The notes beneath the pieces were generated by a model. It made no database searches, was not told the origin of the DNA, and was given only the letters and a program-made list of their open reading frames with translations. A program made the translations under genes and the position numbers. Positions 40,350-49,172 of a stretch of 64,000 nucleotides of DNA are shown in pieces. Within the stretch, counting starts at the first letter, position 1. Every line of letters begins with the position of its first letter. This DNA is from Cybelea sp963824595 (GTDB lineage Bacteria > Vulcanimicrobiota > Vulcanimicrobiia > Vulcanimicrobiales > Vulcanimicrobiaceae): the NCBI GenBank assembly GCA_963824595.1, contig CAWGPY010000007.1, positions 1 through 64,000 of the forward strand. Direction: 5' to 3'.

Positions 40350-41645
40350 ATGCGCGTTCTCGTCGTCGGTAACGGCGCGCGCGAGGACGCGCTGTCGTGG
40401 CGCATCGCCGAATCGCCGTCGTGCGAGGCGGTCTTCGCCGCGCCGGGCAACGCCGGCACCGCGTCGCGGGGAGAGAACTGGGACGTCGCGGCGACCGACG
40501 GCAAGTCGCTGGCCGAGCGCTGCGTCGCCGAGCGCATCGATCTCGCCGTGCTCGGCCCCGAAACCGCGATCGCCGCGGGCGTCGGCGACCGGCTGCGCGA
40601 CGCCGGCATCCCGGTGTTCGGCCCCAACCGCTCGGGCGGCCGGCTCGAGTCGAGCAAGATCTTCGCCAAGCGGTTCATGGAGCGCCACGGCATCCCGACC
40701 GCGCGCGCGGCCGTCGTGCACTCGCTCGACGCGGCGAACAAGGCGCTCGAGCAGTGGCACGGGGCCGTAGTCGTCAAGGCCGACGGGCTGGCGGCCGGCA
40801 AGGGCGTCGTCGTGGCGCCGAGCGTTGACGCCGCACGCGCCGTGCTCGCCGATTGGTACGGTCGCGGACGCATCCCCGGCGGCGGATCCGACGTTCTGCT
40901 CGAGGAGCGGCTCGCGGGCCGCGAGGTGAGCGTCTTCGCGCTCTGCGACGGCCGCGCGATCGTCCCGATCGGAGCGGCGTGCGACTACAAGCGTGCCGGC
41001 GACGGCGACACTGGGCCGAACACCGGCGGCATGGGGGCGTACTCGCCGCCCGAGGGATTTCCGGCGGATCTCGACGATCGCGTGCGCGAACGGATCCTCG
41101 CGCCGCTGCTCGCCGGACTCCGCGCAGAAGACGAAGAGTACGTCGGCGTGCTCTACTGCGGCCTGATGTGGAACGACGCGGGCCCGCAGGTGATCGAGTT
41201 CAACGTGCGGTTCGGCGATCCGGAGGCGCAGGTGCTGCTGCCGCGCATCGGCGGAGACTTCGCAAAACTGCTCGATTCCGTGGCGCGCGGCGCGATGGAC
41301 CTTTCGCTCGCGAGCCTATCGGAGCGCCGGTGCGTCGGCGTCGTGCTGGCGACGGGCGATTACCCCCGCAGCAACACGCCGATGCAGGGGCTCAGCCCCG
41401 ACCTCGCACTCGGCCACGGCTGCCACGCGTTCTGGGGCTCGTCGCGGCTCGTGGGCGACACGGTGGAGACCGGCGGCGGACGCGTGCTGACCGTCACCGC
41501 CCTGGGCGACGATCTGACGAACGCGCGCGAGCACGCCTACGACGCGGTCCACCGGCTTGCGGGACGTCTCGGCGCCGACGGCCTGACCTACCGCACCGAC
41601 ATTGCCGCGCCGGTATTGCCGGAGAGGTCGGCACCGCCGGCCTAG
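40350..41645 (+). CDS. purD: Phosphoribosylamine-glycine ligase
   Basis: A 431-residue ATP-grasp enzyme joining phosphoribosylamine to glycine, step 2 of purine synthesis. Seen: VLVVGNGAREDALSWRIA, FAAPGNAGTA, LLGPETAIAAGVGD-like segment (VLGPETAIAAGVGDRLR), AVVVKADGLAAGKGVVVA, LEERLAGREVSVFALCDG, TGPNTGGMGAYSPP and VIEFNVRFGDPEAQVLLP. Length and motifs are normal. ATG 40350 lies 3 bases after guaA, so they are co-transcribed. Confidence 0.95.
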   Translation: MRVLVVGNGAREDALSWRIAESPSCEAVFAAPGNAGTASRGENWDVAATDGKSLAERCVAERIDLAVLGPETAIAAGVGDRLRDAGIPVFGPNRSGGRLESSKIFAKRFMERHGIPTARAAVVHSLDAANKALEQWHGAVVVKADGLAAGKGVVVAPSVDAARAVLADWYGRGRIPGGGSDVLLEERLAGREVSVFALCDGRAIVPIGAACDYKRAGDGDTGPNTGGMGAYSPPEGFPADLDDRVRERILAPLLAGLRAEDEEYVGVLYCGLMWNDAGPQVIEFNVRFGDPEAQVLLPRIGGDFAKLLDSVARGAMDLSLASLSERRCVGVVLATGDYPRSNTPMQGLSPDLALGHGCHAFWGSSRLVGDTVETGGGRVLTVTALGDDLTNAREHAYDAVHRLAGRLGADGLTYRTDIAAPVLPERSAPPA

Positions 41646-41729
41646 CGTATGCTCGCCTTACCGCTCCTGGATGAGACGAGGCCGCCCCGGTGTAACTCGG
41701 CGCTCGGACGGAGGTTATTAGCAAACGTC

Positions 41730-42404
41730 ATGGCTTTTCGCTTTCAACCGCAGACTTCGTACGGAACGCAGTACGCGCCGGCGATCCCGACGCACTCGCT
41801 GCTCGCCCAGGTGCTCGGCATCACCGCCCTCGGGCTGTGCGTGACCGCGCTTGCCGCGTGGGTCTCGCAAGGCGTCGTCTCGCCGGGGCTGGGCCTCGGA
41901 GCGATGATCGTCGGATTCATCCTGTTAATCGCGATCAACGCGACGCGGCGCAACGAAGCGATCTCGCTGCTGCTCTTCTACGCGTTCACGTTCGCGGAGG
42001 GCGTCGGCATCGCGCCGGTTATCGGACAGTACGTTCGAGCGTTTGGCCCCGACGTGGTCGTCAACGCCGCGCTCACCACCGGCCTGGGCATGTTCGCGCT
42101 GGGCGCCATCGTCTACGCGACCGGACTCGACCTGCGGCGCTTCCAGGGGATCTTCATGATCGCGCTGGTGGGACTCATCGTGGTCGGCATCGTGTCCATC
42201 TTCGTGAAGTTCATCCACCCGGAGGTTTACGCGTGGATCACGCTCGCGATCTTCTCGGGTCTGGTGCTGATCGATTTCGCGCGGCTTCGCGCCGGCGGCG
42301 ACGGCCTGACGCCGGTCCTGATGGCGACCAGCATCTACCTCGATGCGATCAATATCTTCCTTGCTTTGCTGCAAATCTTCGGCGGGAGGCGCGCATCGGA
42401 CTAA
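41730..42404 (+). CDS. BAX inhibitor-1/YccA-family membrane protein
   Basis: A ~224-residue membrane protein with seven hydrophobic segments, matching the Bax inhibitor-1/YccA family. QPQTSYGTQYAPAIPTHSLLAQVLG forms the cytoplasmic start. Conserved segments include LLLFYAFTFAEGVGIAPVI, GLGMFALGAIVYATG and the C-terminal ATSIYLDAINIFLALLQIFGG, where the aspartate of the D-x-I-N-I-F-L signature is the pH-sensing residue in characterised members. The family includes calcium-leak channels and FtsH modulators. I chose ATG 41730 because GGAGG at 41710-41714 precedes it; an earlier in-frame ATG at 41649 would add 27 residues just after purD. It lies between purD and purF; no purine link is known. 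Confidence 0.85.
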   Translation: MAFRFQPQTSYGTQYAPAIPTHSLLAQVLGITALGLCVTALAAWVSQGVVSPGLGLGAMIVGFILLIAINATRRNEAISLLLFYAFTFAEGVGIAPVIGQYVRAFGPDVVVNAALTTGLGMFALGAIVYATGLDLRRFQGIFMIALVGLIVVGIVSIFVKFIHPEVYAWITLAIFSGLVLIDFARLRAGGDGLTPVLMATSIYLDAINIFLALLQIFGGRRASD

Positions 42405-42428
42405 AAAGGTCCGGGGCGCCCGCGCCTC

Positions 42429-42437
42429 TGCTATACT
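42429..42437 (+). promoter_or_regulatory. Extended -10 promoter element upstream of purF
   Basis: TGCTATACT (extended -10 TGn plus TATACT) ends 8 bases before ATG 42446. The -35 region has no clear hexamer, as is common for extended -10 promoters. AGAAGAAG between the -10 and the ATG may serve as a weak Shine-Dalgarno; the leader would be only a few bases. Confidence 0.5.
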
Positions 42438-42445
42438 AGAAGAAG

Positions 42446-43816
42446 ATGTGCGGGATAACGGGGGTCTTCGCGCCGGGACGCGACGCAGCCCGTCTCGCGT
42501 TCTTCGCGCTCTACGCGCTCCAGCACCGCGGCCAGGAATCCGCGGGCATCGCCGCAGCCGACGGCGGCACGATCCGCTCCCATAAGGAGATGGGTCTCCT
42601 CGGCGCGATCTTCAACGAAGACATCCTCGGCGAGCTCAGCGGCCATATCGCGATCGGCCATACGCGCTACTCGACCACCGGCTCGTCCATCGTGGTCAAC
42701 GCCCAGCCCCTGCTCGAGCGTACGGAGCTGGGCGACTTCGCCTTCGCGCACAACGGCAACCTGACCAACACCGACGAACTGCGCGAAGCGCTCGCGCCCA
42801 CGACGGTGCTCCAGGCCTCGTCCGACTCAGAGGTGATGGCCAAGCTCCTCGTCGAGTCGAAGGGCAGCATGATCGACCGCATTACCGCGGTCCTCAAGCG
42901 GGCCCGCGGCGCGTATTCGATCGTGCTCTGCACCGAGAGCGAGCTCTACGCCTTCCGCGATCCGTGGGGCGTGCGGCCGCTCTGCCTGGGCCGTCTCGGC
43001 GACGACGGCTACGTCGTGGCGTCGGAGTCGTGCGCGCTCGGCACGATCGGCGCGCAGTACCTGCGCGAGCTGGATCGCGGCGAGATCGTGCGGATCACCT
43101 CCGCCGGGCTCGAATCGCATCACGTTGACGTCGAGCAGTCGCAGCAGGCGCTGTGCATGTTCGAGTACATCTACTTCGCGCGGCCCGACTCCAAGTTCAA
43201 CGAGCGCTCGGTCTACATGGCCCGCTACGAGATGGGCAGACGGCTCGCGCGCGAGCACCCGGTCGAGGCCGACGTGGTGATGGCGGTGCCCGACTCGGCC
43301 GTCGCGGGCGGCATCGGCTATGCCACCGAGAGCGGACTGCCCTACATCGAAGGCCTCATCAAGAACCGCTACATCGGGCGCACGTTCATCAGCCCCGACC
43401 AGCGCATGCGCTCGCGCGGGGTGCATCTCAAGTTCAATCCCGTCGTCGAGAACCTACGCGACCAGCGCGTGATCGTCGTTGACGACTCGATCGTGCGGGG
43501 CACCACGACGCCGCGCATCGTCGCGCTGCTGCGCGAGGCCGGCGCCCGCGAGGTCCACCTGCGCATCACGTCGCCGCCGATCAAGCACCCGTGCTACCTG
43601 GGCGTGGATATGGCAACCTACGACGAGCTCATCGCCGCGAACTACACGGTCGAGGAGATTCGCGCGAAGACGGGCGCGGATTCGCTGGGCTACCTGAGCC
43701 TGGATGGACTGATCGAGGCCGTCGGGCGTAAGCGCGAGGATATGTGCCTCGGCTGCCTGATCGGCGAATATCCCAACGTCCCCGCCGCCCATCAGGTGCA
43801 CGCCGCCCCCGCCTGA
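42446..43816 (+). CDS. purF: Amidophosphoribosyltransferase
   Basis: A 456-residue enzyme for the committed step of purine synthesis. The N-terminal MCGITGVFAPG puts the glutaminase nucleophile Cys at position 2, so the ATG at 42446 is fixed. The PRPP loop is VIVVDDSIVRGTTTPR. Cysteines at the four iron-sulfur ligand positions of the B. subtilis-type enzyme are present (ALCMFEYI, HPCYLGVDM and both of CLGCLIGEYP), so this should carry a [4Fe-4S] cluster and be oxygen-sensitive. It transfers glutamine ammonia to PRPP. It has its own candidate promoter with an extended -10. Confidence 0.95.
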   Translation: MCGITGVFAPGRDAARLAFFALYALQHRGQESAGIAAADGGTIRSHKEMGLLGAIFNEDILGELSGHIAIGHTRYSTTGSSIVVNAQPLLERTELGDFAFAHNGNLTNTDELREALAPTTVLQASSDSEVMAKLLVESKGSMIDRITAVLKRARGAYSIVLCTESELYAFRDPWGVRPLCLGRLGDDGYVVASESCALGTIGAQYLRELDRGEIVRITSAGLESHHVDVEQSQQALCMFEYIYFARPDSKFNERSVYMARYEMGRRLAREHPVEADVVMAVPDSAVAGGIGYATESGLPYIEGLIKNRYIGRTFISPDQRMRSRGVHLKFNPVVENLRDQRVIVVDDSIVRGTTTPRIVALLREAGAREVHLRITSPPIKHPCYLGVDMATYDELIAANYTVEEIRAKTGADSLGYLSLDGLIEAVGRKREDMCLGCLIGEYPNVPAAHQVHAAPA

Positions 43817-43876
43817 CCAAACGTCAAGACCGAATGGTTCAAGGGCCTCGGTCGCCGGTTGCTACAGTCCAAATGC

Positions 43877-44404
43877 GTGACGCTGGGAAAGAGAATCGCC
43901 GCACGGCGCCGGGCGTTGGGATGGTCGCAAAACGAGCTCGCCCGCCGAGCCGAAGTCAACCACCCGACGCTCTATAAGATCGAGGCCGACCAGCGGCTCA
44001 ATCCGTCCGTCAGCGTCGTCGTGCGCATCGCGCGGGCGCTCGGCACGAGCGCCGAGGCGCTCTACGGGCTGGAACGCGACGAGACGCGCCTGGTCGTCGA
44101 GGCGAACAAGTCCACGATGGTCGTCGAGATCCGTCAGCTCGGACGCAAGGGCGAGGGCGGGCGCTCGCGCGCGCACGCCTTCGTCGTCGCGGCACTCGAG
44201 CGCGCGGGCGCTAAGGTTCGCGACGCGGCGCCGGCGGGCGGCGAGAGCGAAGAGGAATCACGTTTGCCGGCCGAAGCAGGCCGCTTGGCCACCGGAGGGT
44301 TGGCGCTGATCGAAGAGCTGCAAACGCTTCGCCGTCGTCTCGACGCGTTGGAGGCGTGGCGTCACACGCAAGAAGGACGCGCTCGAAAGCGCGCATCGCG
44401 ATGA
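43877..44404 (+). CDS. XRE-family transcriptional regulator
   Basis: About 175 residues. The N-terminal HTH_XRE domain (residues ~1-58) reads LGKRIAARRRALGWSQNELARRAEVNHPTLYKIE and VSVVVRIARALGTSAEALYG. The rest is charged and probably partly coiled (LIEELQTLRRRLDALEAWRH), suggesting dimerisation, with no known effector domain. GTG 43877 gives the standard XRE start (TTG 43859 would add 6 residues). A TACAGT at 43863-43868 could be a -10 close to the start. It lies right after purF, so it might control the purine genes, but no operator was identified. Confidence 0.8.
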   Translation: MTLGKRIAARRRALGWSQNELARRAEVNHPTLYKIEADQRLNPSVSVVVRIARALGTSAEALYGLERDETRLVVEANKSTMVVEIRQLGRKGEGGRSRAHAFVVAALERAGAKVRDAAPAGGESEEESRLPAEAGRLATGGLALIEELQTLRRRLDALEAWRHTQEGRARKRASR

Positions 44405-44484
44405 TTAAAGGGTCGGACCAGTCGTCGCTCTCTAACATGCCGCTATCCTAGCGGCGCCGAGTGCCACCAGGCCGGCATCCTTTC

Positions 44485-45309
44485 CTACGCCGGAAAAGTC
44501 TTTTCGCGCACTTCCCGGGCGTAGGTCTGCAACGCCTCGATGGCTAGGCTTCCCACCTCGGCGTAGCGCTTGGCGAAGCTGGGCGAGTGCGGGTACATGC
44601 CGAGGATGTCGTGCAGCACCAGCACCTGCGAATCGCAGTGCGGGCCGGATCCGATGCCGATCGTGGGGATGGACAACAGTTCCGTGATCTCGCGCGAGAT
44701 CTCGTAGTCAACCACCTCGAGGACGATCGCGTACGCGCCGGCCGCCTCGACGGAACGCGCGTCGTCAATCAGGCGGTCGCGGTGCGTCCGCATCTTGAAG
44801 CCCGGCCCGAGCCCCGCCGTCTGCGGCGTGACGCCGATGTGGCCGACGACCGGGATCCCCGCGCCGGTGATGGCGCGGATGCGTTCCGCCTGGTCGCGGC
44901 CGCCCTCGAGCTTGACCGAGCACGCGCCGCCCTCTTTCACCAGCCGGATCGAGTTGCGCAGCGCCTCTTCGTTGCTCACCTGGTAGGAGCCGAACGGCAT
45001 GTCGGCCATGATGTGCGCGCGGGTCGTGCCGCGGGTCACGGCCTGCGTGTGATAGAGGATGCTCTCGAGCGTGACGGGCGTGGTCTCGTCGAAGCCGAGG
45101 ACGACGTTTCCCACGCTGTCGCCCACGAGGATGACGTCGATTCCGGCGTTCTCGACGAACTGCCCGAACGGTGCGTCGTACGCCGTGGCGATGGGGAAGA
45201 GGGCCTTCCCCTTTCGCCGTTTGATGGCGCCGGCGGTGACCCGCCTGATCGCCGGATTCTTCTCGGGTTCGTAGGGCCGAGCGCTCTCGGCCCCGTTGCG
45301 CGACTTCAC
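44485..45309 (-). CDS. panB: 3-methyl-2-oxobutanoate hydroxymethyltransferase
   Basis: A 274-residue ketopantoate hydroxymethyltransferase of pantothenate/CoA synthesis, using methylene-tetrahydrofolate. Seen: PIATAYDAPFGQFVENAGIDVILVGDSVGNVVLGFDETTP (residue range of the metal-binding Asp), FGSYQVSNEEAL, ACSVKLEGG, VVGHIGVTPQTAGLGPGFKMR and PTIGIGSGPHCDSQVLVLHDILG. GTG 45309 overlaps the pepA stop by 4 bases and is the best start; a longer in-frame upstream reading exists but runs through pepA codons. panC and panD are not in the window. It forms an opposite-strand unit with pepA inside the purine cluster. Confidence 0.93.
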   Translation of the reverse strand: MKSRNGAESARPYEPEKNPAIRRVTAGAIKRRKGKALFPIATAYDAPFGQFVENAGIDVILVGDSVGNVVLGFDETTPVTLESILYHTQAVTRGTTRAHIMADMPFGSYQVSNEEALRNSIRLVKEGGACSVKLEGGRDQAERIRAITGAGIPVVGHIGVTPQTAGLGPGFKMRTHRDRLIDDARSVEAAGAYAIVLEVVDYEISREITELLSIPTIGIGSGPHCDSQVLVLHDILGMYPHSPSFAKRYAEVGSLAIEALQTYAREVREKTFPA

Positions 45310-46835
45310 ACCGTCAGCTCTGCCGCCCGCGCGCCGTTGGGATGGGCGCCCTGATGTGACATGGAGTCGACGAGGGCTACGAGCGCACGCACGGGCGTGC
45401 CCGTCGGCCCCTTCGCCTGCCACGCCGACTCGTTATCGAGGTACGCCGTGCCGGCGATGTCGAGGTGCACCCAGGGCGTGCCGTCGGCGAACTCGCGCAG
45501 GAACGCCGCGGCCGTCAGCGTGCCTGCGGCGCGGCCGCCGGTGTTCTTCAGGTCGGCGATGTCGCTCTTCATCGCGGCGGTGTAGTCGTCGTAGTACGGC
45601 ATCTGCCAGTAGCGCTCTCCCGTCGGCTTCGCGGCCGCGAGAAACGCCGCGCCGAACGCATCGTCGTTCGTGATCGCGGCGGACGAGGCGTGGCCCAACG
45701 CGATCACGCACGCGCCGGTGAGCGTCGCCGCGTCGACGATCTTCGTCGCACCGAGCTTCTTCGCGTAGCTGATGCCGTCGGCCAGGATCAGTCGCCCCTC
45801 GGCGTCGGTGTTGATCACTTCGATCGTCTTGCCGTTCATCGCCTTGACGATGTCGCCGGGTTTGGTGGCCTTCCCGCCCGGCATGTTCTCCGTGGCGGGT
45901 ACGATGCCGACGACGTTGATCTTCGGCTTGAGCGTGCCGATCGCGCCCATCGTCGCGATGACGCCGGCGCCGCCGGACATGTCGTATTTCATGTCCTCCA
46001 TGCGCTCGGCCGGCTTGATCGAGATGCCGCCGGTGTCGAACGTGATGCCCTTGCCGACGAGGGCCAGCAGCTCGTTGCTCGCCGGATCGCCGTTGTACCG
46101 CAGCACGATGAACTTCGCGGGCTGCGAGCTGCCCTGCGCCACCGAGAGGAACGATCCCATTCCTTCTTGGCGGGCGCGGTCTTCGTCGAGGATCTCGATC
46201 TCGAGGCCCGATGCCTTCGCGACCGCGGTCGCCTCGGCGGCCAGGTGGCTGGGCGTCATGTCGTTGGCGGGCGTGACCGCCAGGCGGCGCGCCAGGTTCA
46301 CGGCTTCGCCGATCGCCGTGCCGCGCGCGATGCCGCGTTTGGCTTCGCCGGTATCGAGACCCGGGCTCAGGACGGCGATCTCTTCGGCGGCCAGGCGGCG
46401 TTCGGGGCGATCCTGATAGATCGTCGTGTCGAACGAGCCGGCGATCGCGCCTTCGGCGACGAACGCCGCGCAGGCGGCCTCGCGTCCCTTCGCCTCGGGC
46501 GGAAGCACGATGGCAATTTTCTTAACGTTGCGGCGTCCCAAATACCGCACCGCGGTTCCCGCATAGCGGGCGAGCAGATAGGGCTCGAAGTTCTTCTTGT
46601 CGCCGAGCGAAATCGCGAGGACGCGGCGGTAGGGCTGGCCTTTCGCGTAGGCCAGCACCGATTCGCCGAACTTCCCGCGCACCTCGCCCGACGCGACCGC
46701 CTCGGCGATCGCGCCGCCGACGGCGGCGTCAACGTCTTTGGTCGCGCCGTCGAGCGGGCTCTCGGCGAAGAAGGGGACGACGAGCGCATCCGAACTGACG
46801 CCAATGGGCTCATCAGCGGAGAGATAGACTTGCAT
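45306..46835 (-). CDS. pepA: Leucyl aminopeptidase (M17)
   Basis: A 509-residue cytosol aminopeptidase. The N-terminal macro-like domain is followed by the catalytic domain with VGKGITFDTGGISIKPAERMEDMKYDMSGGA, the signature NTDAEGRLILADG carrying metal ligands and catalytic residues, and LTGACVIALGH. It removes N-terminal residues from peptides with two metal ions; hexameric PepA can also bind DNA (known for the E. coli protein). ATG 46835 gives the expected start MQVYLSADEP. It is divergent from purM with only 36 bases between. The stop overlaps panB by 4 bases. Confidence 0.94.
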   Translation of the reverse strand: MQVYLSADEPIGVSSDALVVPFFAESPLDGATKDVDAAVGGAIAEAVASGEVRGKFGESVLAYAKGQPYRRVLAISLGDKKNFEPYLLARYAGTAVRYLGRRNVKKIAIVLPPEAKGREAACAAFVAEGAIAGSFDTTIYQDRPERRLAAEEIAVLSPGLDTGEAKRGIARGTAIGEAVNLARRLAVTPANDMTPSHLAAEATAVAKASGLEIEILDEDRARQEGMGSFLSVAQGSSQPAKFIVLRYNGDPASNELLALVGKGITFDTGGISIKPAERMEDMKYDMSGGAGVIATMGAIGTLKPKINVVGIVPATENMPGGKATKPGDIVKAMNGKTIEVINTDAEGRLILADGISYAKKLGATKIVDAATLTGACVIALGHASSAAITNDDAFGAAFLAAAKPTGERYWQMPYYDDYTAAMKSDIADLKNTGGRAAGTLTAAAFLREFADGTPWVHLDIAGTAYLDNESAWQAKGPTGTPVRALVALVDSMSHQGAHPNGARAAELTV

Positions 46836-46871
46836 GGTGGACCTTTCGGACGGTTGAACTACTGCCAGCCT

Positions 46872-47939
46872 ATGGCGGAAAGCTTGGAGAATCCTCGTTC
46901 GGAGCGAAAACCGGCGGCGCTCGATAGCTATGCCCGCGCGGGCGTTGACGTTGCCGCCGGCAGCGAGGCCGTGACGCGTTACCGGCATCTGCTCGGCCAG
47001 TGGCGCCATCCCGACCAGCTCGACGCGATCGGCGGCTTCGCGGGCCTCTTTCGGCTGCCCGGCAGCTCGGATCGCGCGCTCGTCGCCTCGACCGACGGGG
47101 TCGGAACCAAGGTGCTCATCGCGGCGGAGCTCGGGCGATACGCGAGCGTCGGCGCCGACCTCGTGAACCACTGCGTGAACGACATCCTCGTCTGCAACGC
47201 GACGCCGCTCTTCTTTCTCGACTACCTCGCGGTCGGGAAGCTCGAGGCCGCCGTTGCCGCGGAGATCGTGGGCGGCTGCGCCGAAGCCTGCCGAGCGCAC
47301 GACTGTGCGCTCCTCGGCGGCGAGACCGCGGAGATGCCCGGCCTCTATCGCCGGGACCACTTCGACCTCGCCGGCACGATCGTGGGCCTGGTCGACATCG
47401 CGGCGCTGCCCGATCCGGAGAGCGTCGTTCCCGGCGACGCGATTATCGGGCTCCCGGCGGTGGGGTTGCACACGAACGGCTACTCGCTGGCGCGCGACGT
47501 GCTGCCCGCGACGCGGTGGAACGCTCCGTTCGAGGGCGGCACCTACGCCGACGCGCTGCTCGCCGAGCATCCGTCGTACTTCCACGCGGTGCGCGCGATC
47601 GAGGCGGCGGCGCGCGTCAAGACGATGGCGCACATCACCGGCGGCGGACTGCTCGACAACGTGCCGCGGACGCTGCCCGCCGCGTGCAAGGCGATCTTCG
47701 AGCAGCAACGCTGGAGCGTGCCGCCCATCATGGCCGAGCTCGTGCGGCTCGGCAACGTTGACGCACGGGAACGCTATCGCGTCTTCAACATGGGCATCGG
47801 TTACACGCTGGTCGTGCCGATCGACGACGCGGCCGCGGCGATCGCGGCGGTCGAGGGCGCAACGGTCGTCGGTTGGATCGAGGCGCGCGCGCCGAACGAG
47901 CCGCAGGTCGTGATCCATCCGGCCCGCGAGGAGCTATGA
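46872..47939 (+). CDS. purM: Phosphoribosylformylglycinamidine cyclo-ligase
   Basis: A 355-residue AIR synthetase. Seen: YARAGVDVAAGSEAV, STDGVGTKVLIAAELGRYASVGADLVNHCVNDILVCNATPLFFLDYLAVGKL (the conserved core; positions ~75-125), LLGGETAEMPGLY, GLHTNGYSLAR and HITGGGLLDNVPR. It closes FGAM to AIR with ATP. ATG 46872. The stop overlaps the GNAT-purN gene by 4 bases, so the two are translationally coupled. No anomalies. Confidence 0.95.
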   Translation: MAESLENPRSERKPAALDSYARAGVDVAAGSEAVTRYRHLLGQWRHPDQLDAIGGFAGLFRLPGSSDRALVASTDGVGTKVLIAAELGRYASVGADLVNHCVNDILVCNATPLFFLDYLAVGKLEAAVAAEIVGGCAEACRAHDCALLGGETAEMPGLYRRDHFDLAGTIVGLVDIAALPDPESVVPGDAIIGLPAVGLHTNGYSLARDVLPATRWNAPFEGGTYADALLAEHPSYFHAVRAIEAAARVKTMAHITGGGLLDNVPRTLPAACKAIFEQQRWSVPPIMAELVRLGNVDARERYRVFNMGIGYTLVVPIDDAAAAIAAVEGATVVGWIEARAPNEPQVVIHPAREEL

Positions 47940-49045
47940 ACGATGCGCCGCTCCTCAACCTGCTCGTCAACCTCGACTCGTCCCTCGCGAAGCCCTCGCC
48001 CGGCGTAGACGTCGCGGCGCCCGCCGCGGCCGACGGGCGCACGCTGGCGTGGATTGACGACGCGTTCGGCGGTGCGTGGAGCTCCGAGGCGCTCGCCGGT
48101 TCCAACCTCGTCGCCCGACGCGAGGGCGCTCCGATCGGCTTCGCGACGCTCGACTCCGCCGGACCGCGCTACGCGTGGCTGCACGGCTTGGCGCGCGAGC
48201 CGGGGGTCGGAATCTTCGGACCGATCGGCGTCGCCGCCGGCGCGCGCGGCCGGGGAATCGGAACGAGCCTGGTGCGCGGCGCGCTGCACGCGTTGCGCGA
48301 ACGCGGCTACGCGCGCGCCGTGATTCCCGCCGTCGGCGAAGGCCTGATCGAGTTCTACGCTCGCGCGTGCGGCGCGCGCGTGGCGGAACGCTTCGAGCGC
48401 GCGGCGCTGCTGCGGACCTCGCGCCGTACGCTGATCATGGCGTCGGGCAACGGCAGCAACTTTGCCGCGGTGCTCGACGCCGCGCGCGACGGCTCGCTGC
48501 CGATCGCGATCGCGGGCCTGGTCTGCAACGACCCGAGCGCCTACGTGCTCGAGCGCGCGCGCGCTGCGGGCGTGACGCAGGTTCGCGTGGTCGCGTGGGA
48601 GCGCGCGGCCGAGACGCGGGCGGAGTACGACGCGCGGCTGCTGGATGCGGCGGCGTCGCTGCAGCCTGATCTCGTGCTGCTGCTGGGCTGGATGCACTTG
48701 CTCTCCGTCCCCTTCGTCGCCGCGTTTCCGCACCTGATCAACTTGCATCCGGCGTTTCTTCCGCTCGATCCGCAGCGCGACGAGGTGACGCTGCCCGACG
48801 GCACGATCTTGCCGGCGTTCCGGGGGCCGCGCGCCGTGCGGGACGCCTTGGACGCCGGATGCCGCTGGACCGGCGCGACGCTGCATCGCGTCACGATCGA
48901 AACCGATCGCGGACCCGTATTGACGCGCAAACCGGTGCGCGTACTCGAGGGAGAAGAAGAAGCGCAGCTGATGCCGCGCGTGCACGAGATCGAACGCGTA
49001 GTCGTGCGCAGCGGCGTCATGCGGTGGCTCTACGAGCACCCTTGA
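47936..49045 (+). CDS. purN: GNAT acetyltransferase domain fused to GAR formyltransferase (PurN)
   Basis: A 369-residue fusion. Residues ~30-155 form a GNAT domain, with IGVAAGARGRGIGTSLVRGALHAL holding the acetyl-CoA pyrophosphate loop (A-R-G-R-G-I-G). Residues ~162-369 are PurN: LIMASGNGSNFAAVLDAA, the catalytic Asn and His in NLHPAFLP, and the catalytic Asp in TIETDRGPVLTRK. After HPAFLP there is a longer loop (DPQRDEVTLPDGTILPAFRG) than in E. coli PurN, seen in some other phyla. PurN formylates GAR with 10-formyl-THF. Acetylation substrate is unknown. Coupled to purM (ATGA). An N-terminal acetyltransferase on PurN is unusual. Confidence 0.9.
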   Translation: MNDAPLLNLLVNLDSSLAKPSPGVDVAAPAAADGRTLAWIDDAFGGAWSSEALAGSNLVARREGAPIGFATLDSAGPRYAWLHGLAREPGVGIFGPIGVAAGARGRGIGTSLVRGALHALRERGYARAVIPAVGEGLIEFYARACGARVAERFERAALLRTSRRTLIMASGNGSNFAAVLDAARDGSLPIAIAGLVCNDPSAYVLERARAAGVTQVRVVAWERAAETRAEYDARLLDAAASLQPDLVLLLGWMHLLSVPFVAAFPHLINLHPAFLPLDPQRDEVTLPDGTILPAFRGPRAVRDALDAGCRWTGATLHRVTIETDRGPVLTRKPVRVLEGEEEAQLMPRVHEIERVVVRSGVMRWLYEHP

Positions 49046-49172
49046 CCATTTCTTGACCTTTTAAAGCTATCATCGCGGCAGGTGCTCCGGCTTTACCGTT
49101 TTTACGGTTGGGCTCCACTGCGTTTCCCTCGGCGCACATCACGCACTACCATTTCGAAAGCGAGGTCTTAGG

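Noticed and set aside
49046..49172. Two TTGACC repeats and TATCAT upstream of the 49173 lipoprotein, considered as a promoter.
   Set aside because: Spacings are 20 and 9 bases, neither fitting a sigma-70 promoter; left unannotated.
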